DNA of 64,000 bases from Terriglobales bacterium (lineage in GTDB: Bacteria; Acidobacteriota; Terriglobia; Terriglobales; Acidobacteriaceae). Made by a program: the position numbers and the translations under genes. Where the stretch lies: contig JAICXB010000002.1 of the NCBI GenBank assembly GCA_025980765.1, forward strand, positions 1 to 64,000, read 5' to 3'. Below are positions 33,420 through 43,157 of this stretch, one piece after another (within the stretch, counting starts at the first letter, position 1; every line of letters starts with the position of its first letter). Under the pieces are notes generated by a model. The model had not been told where the DNA came from and did no database searches. It saw only the letters and a list, made by a program, of their open reading frames with translations.

Positions 33420-34595
33420 CTACCGCAGGCCGTTCTGCTGCTGCGGCGCTACCGGACTTCCTGGACGCAGTTCGTCTGTGCCGCGGACTGCTACTGCGTC
33501 GCCGACACGAAGATGGCCGAATACCTCGATGGAGTCTCCGGAGGTCACGCCGGTGGTTACATCCACCCATTGTGCCTTGTTCTGGTCCACGCGAATTACG
33601 AAGGTGCGTTGCAGGTCGGTGGCAACCGCGGTTGTGGGCACGAAGAGCGTTGCAGACGAGCGTTCCACCGGCCATTGCACGGTCGCGAAGGCGCCCGGAG
33701 TAATTGCCGGTTGATTGCGCACATCCAGTTCTACTGACATGGTGCGGGTCTTGTCATCGATGGCATGAGAGACGCGGGCGATGGGTGCGTGAAATGTTTG
33801 TCCGGGGAATGAGGGTACGGTGAATTTCACTTGCTGTCCTAAATTGACGCCTGTGGCAAACGCCTCCGGCACCGGCACCACGATTCTCAAACGGCCGAGG
33901 CTCTCGATGCGCACGATGGGCTGCGCGCCGGCTTGCCCGGAGTTCGGGCCCACCAGCGCGCCGGGATGCAGATAGCGCGCGGTCACTACGCCGCTAAACG
34001 GCGCACGTATCGCGAGGTAGGATTCGAGTTGACTGACGCTGCGTACGGCATCTCGCGCCGCGCCCACGTTGTGCGTTGCCGCCTCAACTTCGGCCTGATC
34101 GCTGGCGGCCGTCTGCTGGGAGACGACCAAGTCGTTTTCCGCAACTACGCCCGGCGTCTTCGCGGCCGAGGCGAGATGCTGATAGGTTGCGCGATCGGCG
34201 GCTAGTTTGGCCTGCGCCGCCGCCAGGCGCGACTGCGCGCTCGCGAGCGCCGCTTCCGCTTGCGAGCGTTGCGCTACCAACTCCGGCGCCGACAGACGAA
34301 CGATGATCTCTCCTTCCCGGACACGCGAGCCGCGATCGACTTTGAGCTCGTCGATGAAGCCGGTCACCTTCGGATAAATGTCCACCGCTTCGTAGGGAGC
34401 GATCTGCGCAGGAAGCGACTCGACAGTTTTGAGGGTTCGCGATTGCACTTGCGTGACCTGCACTGTCTGCTGATTTGCAGCGCCCGCCGTAGATGTAGAT
34501 GTCTTTGCTTGCTGCTGGCCGGTGGTCTGGCTTTCGCCGCCGCAGCCGGCGAGAGCAAGTCCCGTTGCAAGCGCAGAGAGCAGCAACATCTTCAT
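33420..34595 (-). CDS. RND efflux membrane fusion (adaptor) lipoprotein
   Basis: This is a 391-residue periplasmic adaptor. A lipoprotein signal (LLLSALATGLALAGCGGE) with lipobox LAGC tethers it to the membrane. The barrel-sandwich halves are visible as AVDIYPKVTGFIDELKVDRG with SRVREGEIIVRL and later IRAPFSGVVTARYLHPGALV. A long alpha-helical hairpin (AEAALASAQSRLAAAQAKLA) lies between, and a beta-barrel region follows. It bridges the RND pump and the outer membrane channel. It is the last gene of efflux operon 1 and overlaps the pump gene by 4 bases. Confidence 0.93.
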   Translation of the reverse strand: MKMLLLSALATGLALAGCGGESQTTGQQQAKTSTSTAGAANQQTVQVTQVQSRTLKTVESLPAQIAPYEAVDIYPKVTGFIDELKVDRGSRVREGEIIVRLSAPELVAQRSQAEAALASAQSRLAAAQAKLAADRATYQHLASAAKTPGVVAENDLVVSQQTAASDQAEVEAATHNVGAARDAVRSVSQLESYLAIRAPFSGVVTARYLHPGALVGPNSGQAGAQPIVRIESLGRLRIVVPVPEAFATGVNLGQQVKFTVPSFPGQTFHAPIARVSHAIDDKTRTMSVELDVRNQPAITPGAFATVQWPVERSSATLFVPTTAVATDLQRTFVIRVDQNKAQWVDVTTGVTSGDSIEVFGHLRVGDAVAVRGTDELRPGSPVAPQQQNGLR

Positions 34596-37500
34596 GGCTG
34601 TGACTCCCTTCGCTCAAAGTAGCCGCTGGCTGGATCTCCAGGATCAAGCGACGGCGAAGCCAGTGACGCGCGGCTTTGTGCCAGCTCGAAAACTGTCGGA
34701 AGAACCAGCAGCGTCGCTATGGTTGCGAACAATAGTCCTCCAATCACGGCACGTCCCAGCGGCGCCGTTTCTTCACTGCCTCTTCCAATGCCGAGTGCCA
34801 TCGGGAGCATTCCCATAATCATGGCCAGGCTGGTCATCAGCACCGGCCGCAGGCGTTCGGCTGCGGCGCCGCGTGCGGCCGATTTTGGGTTCTCTCCCTT
34901 CCTGCGATTTTGTTCTGCAAAAGTGACCAGGAGAATCGCATTGGCGAACGCAACCCCGATTGCCATGATCGTTCCCATAAAGCTTTCGAGGTTCAAGCTG
35001 GTACCGGTAATCAACAGCATCAGCGTTGCCCCGGCGAGCACTGCGGGCGCGGTGGACACAACTACGAAGGCCAGTCGAATGGATTGGAAGTTGGCCACCA
35101 GCAGCAGCAGGATCACGACAATTGCAAGCAGCAGGCCGACGCCGAGATTGCCAAAGATTTGCCGCATCGCGCTGATCTGTCCGCGCACCTGCACCAGCAC
35201 ACCGCGCGGTGGCGCTCCCGCACGCTGAATAGCAGCATCGAGACCGCGGCCGGCGCGCCCCAGATCGCTGCGGCCGAGGTTCGCGGAAAGACCAATCATC
35301 CAAAGTCCATTGTGACGATCGAGTTCGCCGGGAACCGTTCCCGAGCGCACTGTGGCGAGTTGATCGACGAGCGGATCTGCGCCCGTGGTGCTGGCTACCG
35401 GAATGTTTCCCACGTCCTTGATGGAAGTCATCTCGGGTTGCGGAACTTCAACCTGCACCTGATAGCTCACTCCCGATTTGGGATCGCGCCAATAGCTTGG
35501 GGAAACGAACCGGCTGGACGCCGTGGCCGTGACCACCGCCTTCCCCACCTGGTCTGCGGTCGTTCCCAATTGCCCAGCCATGACCCGGTCCACATGAACG
35601 TCGATGGTGGGATAGTGCAACGGCTCCTCATAGCCGAGGTCGCGCAATTCGCCAACGTTCTTAAGTTGCTGCTCGACTTGCTGCGCGTATTGCAGCACGT
35701 CATTGTATTGCGGGCCGGTGACCGCCACTTCGATGACCGACGGCGTTCCGAAGTTGAGCGTTTGGCTGATCAGGTCGCCGGGATCGAAGGAGAAATGCGC
35801 GCCGGGAAATTCCTGCGGTAGCTTCTGACGCAGCTTCTCCTCGAGTTCGCGCAGGGAAATCGAGGCGCCGGGGCGCAGGGCAACGTTCATCACCGCCTCT
35901 TGCGGGCCGCTGGTCCACAGAAACACAGCGTTGATCGGATAAGAAGAGCCCTGGGTACCAACATAGCTCAATGTGAGCTCGACGTTGCTGTCTCCGGCCT
36001 CACGATTAATGGTGTCGAGGACGCGGCGCGCCATCTGCTCCGTCACTGGCACCCGAGTCCCGTCGGGCGCATCGAAACGCAGGCGAAACTGTCTTGAAGC
36101 GGAAGCTGGAAAAATTTCCCGAGGGAGCCGCGGCGCAATCAGCCACAACACCAGAATTGCTGCAATGGAATAGACCGCCAGCAAAATAGCGGGATGCGCC
36201 ATTGCGCGCTCCAGCCATCCGGCAAAGCCTTCACGAAAGCGTTGGAAGCGCAGCTCCGCCGGACTGTCGGCGTGGATAGCTTCGGGCTTCAGCATCCAAT
36301 TGGAGAGCACCGGGGCCAGCGTGCTGGTGAGCAGGTATGACGCGGCCATAGAAAATCCCACCGCCAGCGACAGCGGGCGGAACAGGGCCTGCGCCGGTCC
36401 AGTCATAAAAAATGACGGCAGGAAGACTGCGAGCACGCTGAGCATTGCCAGCAATCTTGGGATCGCGACTTCACGGCTGGCTTCGAGCACCGCCCGCGGC
36501 TTCGGTTGCTTGTTCGCCAGATGCACGTGAATGTTCTCCAGCAACACCGTGCCCTCGTCCACCAACACGCCTACGGCCAGCGCAAGACCGCCGAGCGTCA
36601 TGATGTTGATGGTTTGTCCGGTGGCCCATAGGGCCACTACGGCGATGAGCAAAGCCAACGGAATCGTGATCACCACGATGAGCGAACTGCGCCAGTCGCG
36701 CAGAAAGAGCAGCAGCGTTAATCCGGTAAGCAAAGCTCCCAGCAGCCCCTCGCGCAAGACGGCAACCAGCGCATCCCGCACGTACTGCGATTGATCAAAC
36801 TCGTAGGTGACTTTGATGTCCTGCGGGACCAGCGATTGAAAGCGGCCAAGGCTGGCGCGAACTTCGTTGACGACGCTGATGGTGGATGCGTCTGGCCGCT
36901 TGGTGACCGGGATGTAGACGGTGCGTTTTCCATTGAAAAGCGCGTAGCCCGCCAGAATGTCAGAGGCATCGGAAACCGTGCCCAAATCGCGCAGGTAAAC
37001 CGCTGGCCCGGCTTCGCTTCGGACAGGAATGTCGAGCAGATCGGAAATCTTGGTGACCGTCGAATCCGTGGTGACCAGCGTTTCCAAATTCCCGATATTG
37101 GCGTCGCCGGCAGGTTCAATGCTGTTTCCGGAGACCAACGCTCGCACCACGTCCTCCGGGGAAATTCCATACGCGCGCAGCTTGCCTGCGCTCACATTAA
37201 CCACGATTGTTCGCTGGTTTCCGCCAAACGGCGGCGGTGAGGATACGCCCGGCAGAGTTGCGAAAACCGGCCGTACACGATTCAGAGCGAGGTCCTGTAT
37301 TTCGCCAAGAGTGCGCGAGGGGCTGGCGAACACCAGATAGCCCACCGGCAGCGTTCCGGCATCGTAGCGAATCACAAATGGCGAAACCGTGCCCGGCGGC
37401 ATGAAGGCGCGCGCGCGATTTACGTAGGAGATGGTCTGCGCGAGCGCCTGGCTCATGTCCGTGCCGGGATGGAACGTCAGCCGAAGCAGTGCAGTGCCCT

Positions 37501-37756
37501 GAATCGACTTTGCCTCGACGCTCTCGATGCCATTGATGTAAAGGAAGTGATACTCGTAGTAATAGGCGATGAACCCTTCCATCTGCTGCGGGCTCATCCC
37601 GCCGTAGGGCTGGGCGACGTAGATCACCGGGAGATTCAAATCGGGAAAGATGTCGATGCGGGTGCGCAGCAGGGCAAGAATGGAGCACAGGGCAACCGCT
37701 AGCACGATCACGACCGTGCTGATGGGACGCCGCAGCGCTGCGCGAATGAGCCACAT
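34592..37756 (-). CDS. RND-family efflux pump, inner membrane subunit (operon 1)
   Basis: This is a pump of about 1054 residues with the duplicated twelve-helix RND plan, beginning MWLIRAALRRPISTVVIVLA. In helix 4, AVGVLVDEGTVLLENIHVHL has Asp-Glu where AcrB has the Asp-Asp proton relay. Large periplasmic porter loops follow helices 1 and 7. The C-terminal half has GTIMAIGVAFANAILLVTFA and RPVLMTSLAMIMGMLPMALG. Substrates are unknown. The ATG at 37756 lies 4 bases after the outer membrane channel stop; an in-frame start 36 bases upstream would overlap that gene. Confidence 0.94.
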   Translation of the reverse strand: MWLIRAALRRPISTVVIVLAVALCSILALLRTRIDIFPDLNLPVIYVAQPYGGMSPQQMEGFIAYYYEYHFLYINGIESVEAKSIQGTALLRLTFHPGTDMSQALAQTISYVNRARAFMPPGTVSPFVIRYDAGTLPVGYLVFASPSRTLGEIQDLALNRVRPVFATLPGVSSPPPFGGNQRTIVVNVSAGKLRAYGISPEDVVRALVSGNSIEPAGDANIGNLETLVTTDSTVTKISDLLDIPVRSEAGPAVYLRDLGTVSDASDILAGYALFNGKRTVYIPVTKRPDASTISVVNEVRASLGRFQSLVPQDIKVTYEFDQSQYVRDALVAVLREGLLGALLTGLTLLLFLRDWRSSLIVVITIPLALLIAVVALWATGQTINIMTLGGLALAVGVLVDEGTVLLENIHVHLANKQPKPRAVLEASREVAIPRLLAMLSVLAVFLPSFFMTGPAQALFRPLSLAVGFSMAASYLLTSTLAPVLSNWMLKPEAIHADSPAELRFQRFREGFAGWLERAMAHPAILLAVYSIAAILVLWLIAPRLPREIFPASASRQFRLRFDAPDGTRVPVTEQMARRVLDTINREAGDSNVELTLSYVGTQGSSYPINAVFLWTSGPQEAVMNVALRPGASISLRELEEKLRQKLPQEFPGAHFSFDPGDLISQTLNFGTPSVIEVAVTGPQYNDVLQYAQQVEQQLKNVGELRDLGYEEPLHYPTIDVHVDRVMAGQLGTTADQVGKAVVTATASSRFVSPSYWRDPKSGVSYQVQVEVPQPEMTSIKDVGNIPVASTTGADPLVDQLATVRSGTVPGELDRHNGLWMIGLSANLGRSDLGRAGRGLDAAIQRAGAPPRGVLVQVRGQISAMRQIFGNLGVGLLLAIVVILLLLVANFQSIRLAFVVVSTAPAVLAGATLMLLITGTSLNLESFMGTIMAIGVAFANAILLVTFAEQNRRKGENPKSAARGAAAERLRPVLMTSLAMIMGMLPMALGIGRGSEETAPLGRAVIGGLLFATIATLLVLPTVFELAQSRASLASPSLDPGDPASGYFERRESQP

Positions 37757-37760
37757 AAGA

Positions 37761-39173
37761 TTAGGGCGTCCCTCCGGCCTTTCGCGCCGCATCGAGAAAC
37801 GGCTGCAGATCGCCCTGCGCGAACGCCTGCTGCAGCAGAGCGCGCCACACGCTTAGTTTGGCCACGGAGTCGTCGGTTTCGGCCTGTACCAGTAACTGCT
37901 GCGATTCCGCAACTTCAACCAGAGTCGCCAGGCCGGCGCGATACCGGGCTTCGGCCTGAGTTTCGGCGAGCCGGGCGGAGCCGAGTTCGATCGCGGTCTT
38001 TTGCCCGATCAACTGCGCGGTTGCAAAGGCCGTTCGCGCCCGCTGTTCCTGCGCGGTAAGGCCCTGCAGGGTCTGGTCGTACTCCGCCTGCGCAGCCCTC
38101 TGGTTGGCGGCTTCGATCTGTTTTCGATTGCGCAAAGCGAACCAGTCGAACGCAGGGAAGCTGGCGGTCAATCCCACGGCCCAGTTATACCGGTCGGGGG
38201 CGAGTCCGTTATCTCCTCCGGAGAATGTGCCATTCGGCTTCACGCCGCTGCCGCGGCCGGCAATCGACGATTGCAAATGGAATTCAGGAAAATAGGAGCG
38301 GTCGACGACGTGTACTCGCGCCCGCGCCTGCTCCACGCCGCTGAGGCTGAATTGCGCAAAAGGATTGCTCGCCGGCGAAGGCGCTGCAGACGCCGTTTCG
38401 GGAACATTCAGCGGCATCGAGCCGGGGCGCACGTCAACCGGCTCGCCGGCAATTCCCAGCGCCAATGCCAAGGCCGCACCCGCGTCTAGCTCAGCCTGTT
38501 GCGTGCGCAGGAGTTGGACCTGCGCCGCTGCAAGTTCGGCGTCGGCACGTGAGGCGTCCACTCCCGGACGAAGCTGATTGTCCACCAGCACGTGAACGGA
38601 TTTGGCAAAGGCCTGGCGGCGATCCACATTGGCCTGCGCCGCGCGGCGTGTTTGCTGAACGACGACTACGCCGAGAAACGAATCGGCAGCTCCGGCCGCA
38701 ACGTCAAGCCGGGTGATTTCGAGCTGATAGTTTGCCGAGCGCTGCGCCGCGTTCCTCACCGCGACGTTTGCCGCGCGCAAGCCAAAATCGAAAGGCTGCC
38801 ATGAGAGCAGCGCCCCACCACCGCTGCCCCATGCCGTGCTGCTCGAAGTCTCCGCCAACACCGGACCGGAAAGCGAAGGAATCACCGATTGTGGAAGCAA
38901 AAGGCCGGCGATGTTGTTGTAGGTTGCGCGATTCGATTGCCACAGCAGATCCAACGCGGGAAGGTAGCTTGTCTTCGCCAGTCCCACGCCGGCTTTGGCT
39001 GCATTCAACCGCTCAAGTGAAGCGCGCACTTGCGGATAATGCGCAAGCGCGTAGTTCACCGCGTCGTCGAGGGTGAACGACTGCTTCTGACGCTGCGGAG
39101 AGGGCGCCTGCGCCCAAACCAGCACAGAACTGAACAGGCACAGAAGCGCCAACGTCTTTCGCATGGTGCTCAC
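37761..39173 (-). CDS. TolC-family outer membrane efflux channel (operon 1)
   Basis: This 470-residue protein has a signal peptide (LALLCLFSSVLVWAQA), then the two OEP repeats of the TolC fold rich in Ala and Gln helices. Examples are LDDAVNYALAHYPQVRASLE with RLNAAKAG, and EAANQRAAQAEYDQTLQGLT. It ends with ARYRAGLATLVEVAESQQLL, the usual final helix. It provides the outer membrane exit duct for the adjacent pump. It overlaps the PadR regulator stop by 4 bases and is followed within 4 bases by the pump gene. Confidence 0.92.
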   Translation of the reverse strand: MSTMRKTLALLCLFSSVLVWAQAPSPQRQKQSFTLDDAVNYALAHYPQVRASLERLNAAKAGVGLAKTSYLPALDLLWQSNRATYNNIAGLLLPQSVIPSLSGPVLAETSSSTAWGSGGGALLSWQPFDFGLRAANVAVRNAAQRSANYQLEITRLDVAAGAADSFLGVVVVQQTRRAAQANVDRRQAFAKSVHVLVDNQLRPGVDASRADAELAAAQVQLLRTQQAELDAGAALALALGIAGEPVDVRPGSMPLNVPETASAAPSPASNPFAQFSLSGVEQARARVHVVDRSYFPEFHLQSSIAGRGSGVKPNGTFSGGDNGLAPDRYNWAVGLTASFPAFDWFALRNRKQIEAANQRAAQAEYDQTLQGLTAQEQRARTAFATAQLIGQKTAIELGSARLAETQAEARYRAGLATLVEVAESQQLLVQAETDDSVAKLSVWRALLQQAFAQGDLQPFLDAARKAGGTP

Positions 39174-39574
39174 TGGCGGCTCCTCCGCCCTGAAGTTCTC
39201 CGGGCCTGGGCCATCACATCTTCAAACAGCTCGCTGAACAGCTCCTGGACTTTGTCCTTCGCGTCCGCCAGCGCTTGTTGTCCTGCGGAAGTCGCTCGAT
39301 ATACATGCCGACGGCTGCGGCCAACGCCGACAACCTTGCAGCGCAGCAGTCCCTTGCTCTCCAAGCCGTGCAGCAGCGGATACATCGTGCCGGCACTGAG
39401 CTTGTATCCGTGGCGCCCAAGCTCTTCGATCATCTCCAGTCCGAAAATCGGCTGCTTGCAGGCGTGATACAGGATGTGGAGCCGAATCAGGCCGGAATAG
39501 AGGTCGCGGTGTTCGGTGCGGCTTGCGGCGTGCTTCATAGAGCTGCTGGTTCGTAAATCCGTCTGATTGGCCAT
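39170..39574 (-). CDS. PadR-family regulator of the first efflux operon
   Basis: This is a winged-helix regulator of about 134 residues. The PadR pattern is clear: LIRLHILYHACKQPIFGLEM with IEELGRHGYKLSAGTMYPLL and then HGLESKGLLRC. A short C-terminal helical tail follows (DAKDKVQELFSELFEDVMAQ). Its stop overlaps the start of the TolC-like gene by 4 bases, so it is the first gene of the operon and very probably its repressor. The start is uncertain: ATG at 39574, or a later ATG at 39538; a frame from 39610 is also open. Confidence 0.9.
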   Translation of the reverse strand: MANQTDLRTSSSMKHAASRTEHRDLYSGLIRLHILYHACKQPIFGLEMIEELGRHGYKLSAGTMYPLLHGLESKGLLRCKVVGVGRSRRHVYRATSAGQQALADAKDKVQELFSELFEDVMAQARRTSGRRSRQ

Positions 39575-39615
39575 CGTGACGAAATTCGATAGCGGGACAT
39601 GATAACGCATGAGAC

Positions 39616-39647
39616 AAAAATGCCGGCAGCTTGCGGGACCGCCGGCA
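39616..39647 (-). terminator. Intrinsic terminator after the porin gene
   Basis: On the minus strand TGCCGGC pairs with GCCGGCA around a 13-base loop and is followed at once by TTTTT. It lies 23 bases beyond the porin stop codon, so it ends efflux operon 2 before the PadR gene of operon 1. Confidence 0.75.
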
Positions 39648-39669
39648 ACGTGGAGGTACTGAGCGGGAA

Positions 39670-41493
39670 TTACGGCAGGTAGTACCGGAACGACGTAAAA
39701 ATCATGTTGTCGATCGCCTTGGGCGAGCCGCCGGTGCCTTGCCAGGTGTTCTTTTCCAAATAGGAATACTGGATGCCCTGGCGGAATCGCCCTTTCGCGC
39801 CCTTGTAGAAGTCATACCAGTAGCCGAGGGAGCCTTCCTGAATCAGGCGCGTGTCCGGACTGCAGTTCGAAGGCGTGGCCGTGGCGCTGGCGAGAATCTG
39901 ATTGCCGGCCGCCGCTCCGGGAGCAATCTCAATTCCACAGCCAGTTGTAACGTTAGTGGTGCGGCCATAGCCGACCTGCTTGCCTCCGTCAAAATAGAGT
40001 TGACGCTCCAGATAATCCCCGCCGTAGTAAGCATAGAGATCGAGCTTGGAAGTCGCGTGCGCCTCGAGTCCAGCAAGCATCGAGCCGCCGCGAATGGGCG
40101 AGAAGGTGCCGCCGGGGCGGAAGGTCACGTCAGACAGCGTGGCGTCGCCGTAACGTCCGACGCCATCGCCGGCGAGCACGTGGAAGCCGAAATCCAGCTT
40201 CTTTTTAATGACGGGAACGCGCAGGTTCGCGCCTAATCCGCCCGCAGGTTCGGTATCGGTAAATGCGCCCACTGCCGAGTTGCTACCGCCAACTGCGTTG
40301 GGATACACGCGGTCGCGGAAAAAGCGAGCAATGCCGAACACCTCGTAGTGTCCGAATCCGGGCTCGAATGCCGCTTTGAAAATCAGGTCAGGCGCGGCGT
40401 TGTAGCTGTAGTTGGCCTGATTGTTATAAAGTCCGGCCAGATTGCCGGCTTGCTGAAAGACAGCCGTGTCGGCAATGCCACCGCCGCCCACATTGAGAGT
40501 CTGCGGCTCTTCAATCGATGCGCCGACGAAGATTTTTTTTCTGAAAGCCTTGGTGAGGCGCACACCGAATTGCCGCTCCCAACTGAATCCCGCCGTGTAA
40601 TTGGGATCGATGACCTGTGGCAATGCTTCGCTGAGATTGGCGAGTCCCGATTTGGTCTCGGTCACCAGGCTCCATTGCTGTCCGCCGGTAAGGGTCCATC
40701 CGCCAGCGCTTGCCACCTGTCCCCAGATCTGGCGTTCGCGAAAGGTGTAGCTGTTGCTCTGATTGTCGTTGGATGTGGTGCCAGCAGAGAGAAAATCGCC
40801 TTCGTAATAGCCGCGGAAGGTGTAGTTGTTGTACTTGCCTTCTCCCATGAGCGCCAGTCGCGACTGGCGTGCGCTGGCGTTGAACTCGCTCAAATGCGCA
40901 TTGCTTGCGCCGCTGAACGGCTCCCCGGACAATTGCGTGTTGATGTCGGCGCCCATGCCCTTGGTGCGGTAAACGGTTTCTGCCGCGATGAAGCTCCCTG
41001 TAGGACTGATAGTGATGCCTTTGAAGTGGATCGCACCGGGATTCTCGACTTCGGCCACCCGCTTCTGCTCGCTCGTCACCGTCTCAGTAAGGTTCTGATC
41101 ATCTTGCCTGACCTTCCTGACGGTGTCGCTGAATTCAGCGACTTGCGTTTTCGCGTCGCTGCCGGTGATTGCGGCTTCGGAAGCTTTGGCGCCGGCGTCG
41201 GCGGCTTGCGTGCTCGCCTGTGCCGCCGCCTGTTGCGCCTGCTGGACCTGTTGATCGCGAGCGCTCAACTGGTTCTGCAGCTGCTGAATCTGTTGCTGCT
41301 GCGCCGCCATCTGCTCGCGCAGTTGCTGCACCTGCTCGGCCAAGGTTGGGCCGGCGGGCTTGTGCGCGGCCCTGTGCCTTACCCTGCTGGAACTCCGGGT
41401 TTGTGCTTCCGTGGCGGTTTGGGTTGCACCGGCGGATTGCAGGACCAATGTTCCCAATAGCAGCACCGACAAATTTCGAAACAGCGCTTTCAT
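39670..41493 (-). CDS. Outer membrane porin-like beta-barrel with N-terminal coiled coil
   Basis: This 607-residue exported protein has a signal peptide (LSVLLLGTLVLQSAGA), then a Gln/Ala-rich coiled-coil (LREQMAAQQQQIQQLQNQLS and on to about residue 150). A long beta-barrel follows, beginning GAIHFKGITISPTGSFIAAE, with alternating aromatic strands (YNNYTFRGYYEGDFLS, LDLYAYYGGDYLERQLYFDG) and a C-terminal strand FTSFRYYLP. The trimer-forming coiled coil before a barrel recalls S-layer-anchoring and phosphate/carbohydrate porins. The passenger solute is unknown. It follows the TolC-like gene of operon 2 by 265 bases, so it may have its own promoter. Confidence 0.82.
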   Translation of the reverse strand: MKALFRNLSVLLLGTLVLQSAGATQTATEAQTRSSSRVRHRAAHKPAGPTLAEQVQQLREQMAAQQQQIQQLQNQLSARDQQVQQAQQAAAQASTQAADAGAKASEAAITGSDAKTQVAEFSDTVRKVRQDDQNLTETVTSEQKRVAEVENPGAIHFKGITISPTGSFIAAETVYRTKGMGADINTQLSGEPFSGASNAHLSEFNASARQSRLALMGEGKYNNYTFRGYYEGDFLSAGTTSNDNQSNSYTFRERQIWGQVASAGGWTLTGGQQWSLVTETKSGLANLSEALPQVIDPNYTAGFSWERQFGVRLTKAFRKKIFVGASIEEPQTLNVGGGGIADTAVFQQAGNLAGLYNNQANYSYNAAPDLIFKAAFEPGFGHYEVFGIARFFRDRVYPNAVGGSNSAVGAFTDTEPAGGLGANLRVPVIKKKLDFGFHVLAGDGVGRYGDATLSDVTFRPGGTFSPIRGGSMLAGLEAHATSKLDLYAYYGGDYLERQLYFDGGKQVGYGRTTNVTTGCGIEIAPGAAAGNQILASATATPSNCSPDTRLIQEGSLGYWYDFYKGAKGRFRQGIQYSYLEKNTWQGTGGSPKAIDNMIFTSFRYYLP

Positions 41494-41758
41494 TCGCTCT
41501 CCTTAGCAAAACTGTTATGAAAAACTTTGATTCATGCGAGGCGCAACCCTCCCGCAGCGGCCATCTTTTGCCCTGACCGGAAAGTCATGCTCCAGATTGT
41601 TGTGTCCTGATGTGAATGAACAATTACGAGATGATAATAATTTGGTGAATCGCTGGGACGACGTGGAAGGCGTGATCCCGGCCGAATCCCAACCCATTTC
41701 ACCCCGAGCCGGAGGCAAAGGACCTTGCGTTTGCCTTTGTTGAGGGCACTGCGTTTTC

Positions 41759-43141
41759 TTACCGCCCGGTTTGATAGTTAAGTTCGGAAATCGTAGACAG
41801 ATAATCGTAGCGCGCGTTGGTGTTCCCGATTTGGGCATCGGTCTGCTGGAGCTGCGCCTGGCTGAGTTCGACGATGGAGCCCAGACCGAGCTTGTAACGC
41901 GTTTGGGCCAGATCGAGCGCCAGGTTTGCCTGCTGTAGAAGCTGCTGGGTCACGCTTACGCGGCGATACGCGGTGTTCGCCTGCAGCCAGGTGACTCGCA
42001 CGTCGCGCGCGATGCGGTCGCGCAGGTCTCTCACCTGTTGCTGCAGGGCGGAGGAGCGGTACTCGGCCTCCTGGGCGCGCGAGTTGAAGAGAAATCCGTT
42101 GAATATGGGGACACTCATATTCAGACCCACCGCGCCATACCAGGAGGAAGTGATCTGATCGGCGCGCACCGGGGTCCCGCCAACCGCGCCCAGGGCGCTG
42201 ATCGTGGGACGGTTCAGGTCGTGCTCGGCGCGCGCGAAGCGCTGTGCCGCCTGCCATTGGTCGTCGAGTTCCGCGAGGTCCGGCCGGGAGCGCAGGGCCA
42301 TGTTGGCTAATGCTTGCTCGTCGGGCGGAGGCTGTTCGAGCGGCTTGCCCGTCTCATCGATGAGCAGGTAGGTAGTTTGTTTTTCAAAGCCCAACAGTTC
42401 GTTCAGATTGGCAAAGGCGGAATCTTTCCCATTCTGGGCATCGAGCAGCAGCAGCTGGGACTGGGCAAGGTTCACCTTGGCAAAGCTGAGATCGAGGTCC
42501 GATTTCAATCGGGCCTGAGTGAGGGCCTGCACCTGGTCCACAGTGGTCTGGCGGGTGTTGACGGTTTGCTGCGCTACCAGCAGTTGCTGCTGCGCCGCCA
42601 GCGCGCGGTAAAAGGCCTGGTCCACTGCGAGCGTCACGTCCGCCGCGGTCGCGCGCTCCGCATATTGCTGCGCCTGTTCGCGATATTTCGAACTGGCCAC
42701 CAGGTTCCGCGTCTGGCCGAAATCCGTAATCAACTGGCCGAGGGTGACGCCGCCCGCGGCGCGGTCGAAGACGCTGGGGTTATTCAGCACTCCCGCGGTG
42801 ATCCGCGTCCCATCGTGGGAATCCACGGCAGTGAGGTTCCCGGTCGCAATGGGCAATTCTGCGGAACGAGCCTCGCGCACGACTTGGCGCTCGGCGAATG
42901 TCAGCAGTTTCGAAACGCTGATTTGCGGATTATTTCGCAAGGCCAGTTGTTCGGCTTGAGCGAGGGTTAAGCGGGTGACGTTATTGCCAGGAGTTTGGGG
43001 CGGCACGGGTGGTCTAGGAGCCACGACACTGCTGCCGGGACCTGCAGATTGTGGGAGGTCCTTCGCGCAAAAACCGCGCTGAGGATGACAGGTCAAACTC
43101 GCGAGTAAAAGAATCCAACAACAGAGATGTTCCTTCGTCAT
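41759..43141 (-). CDS. TolC-family outer membrane efflux channel (operon 2)
   Basis: This is a channel of about 460 residues. A signal region (LCCWILLLASLTCHPQRGFC) is followed by a Pro-rich linker and two OEP repeats (LTLAQAEQLALRNNPQISVS; AQEAEYRSSALQQQVRDLRD; ALDLAQTRYKLGLGSIVELS). It should form the outer membrane duct for the pump encoded just upstream. I place the start at ATG 43141, 16 bases after the pump stop; a frame from 43195 overlaps the pump gene and begins with non-signal residues. Confidence 0.9.
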   Translation of the reverse strand: MTKEHLCCWILLLASLTCHPQRGFCAKDLPQSAGPGSSVVAPRPPVPPQTPGNNVTRLTLAQAEQLALRNNPQISVSKLLTFAERQVVREARSAELPIATGNLTAVDSHDGTRITAGVLNNPSVFDRAAGGVTLGQLITDFGQTRNLVASSKYREQAQQYAERATAADVTLAVDQAFYRALAAQQQLLVAQQTVNTRQTTVDQVQALTQARLKSDLDLSFAKVNLAQSQLLLLDAQNGKDSAFANLNELLGFEKQTTYLLIDETGKPLEQPPPDEQALANMALRSRPDLAELDDQWQAAQRFARAEHDLNRPTISALGAVGGTPVRADQITSSWYGAVGLNMSVPIFNGFLFNSRAQEAEYRSSALQQQVRDLRDRIARDVRVTWLQANTAYRRVSVTQQLLQQANLALDLAQTRYKLGLGSIVELSQAQLQQTDAQIGNTNARYDYLSTISELNYQTGR

Positions 43142-43157
43142 TCTTCTGATTTCGTCC

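Noticed and set aside
40348-41460. 370-codon plus-strand frame opposite the porin gene
   Set aside because: The minus-strand product has a signal peptide, a coiled coil and beta-barrel strands. The plus-strand product has no domain and follows third-position GC bias.
41714-41735. Hairpin GGCAAA/TTTGCC as terminator of the second TolC-like gene
   Set aside because: The stem is only 6-7 bp and is not followed by a T run on the minus strand, so the evidence is too weak.
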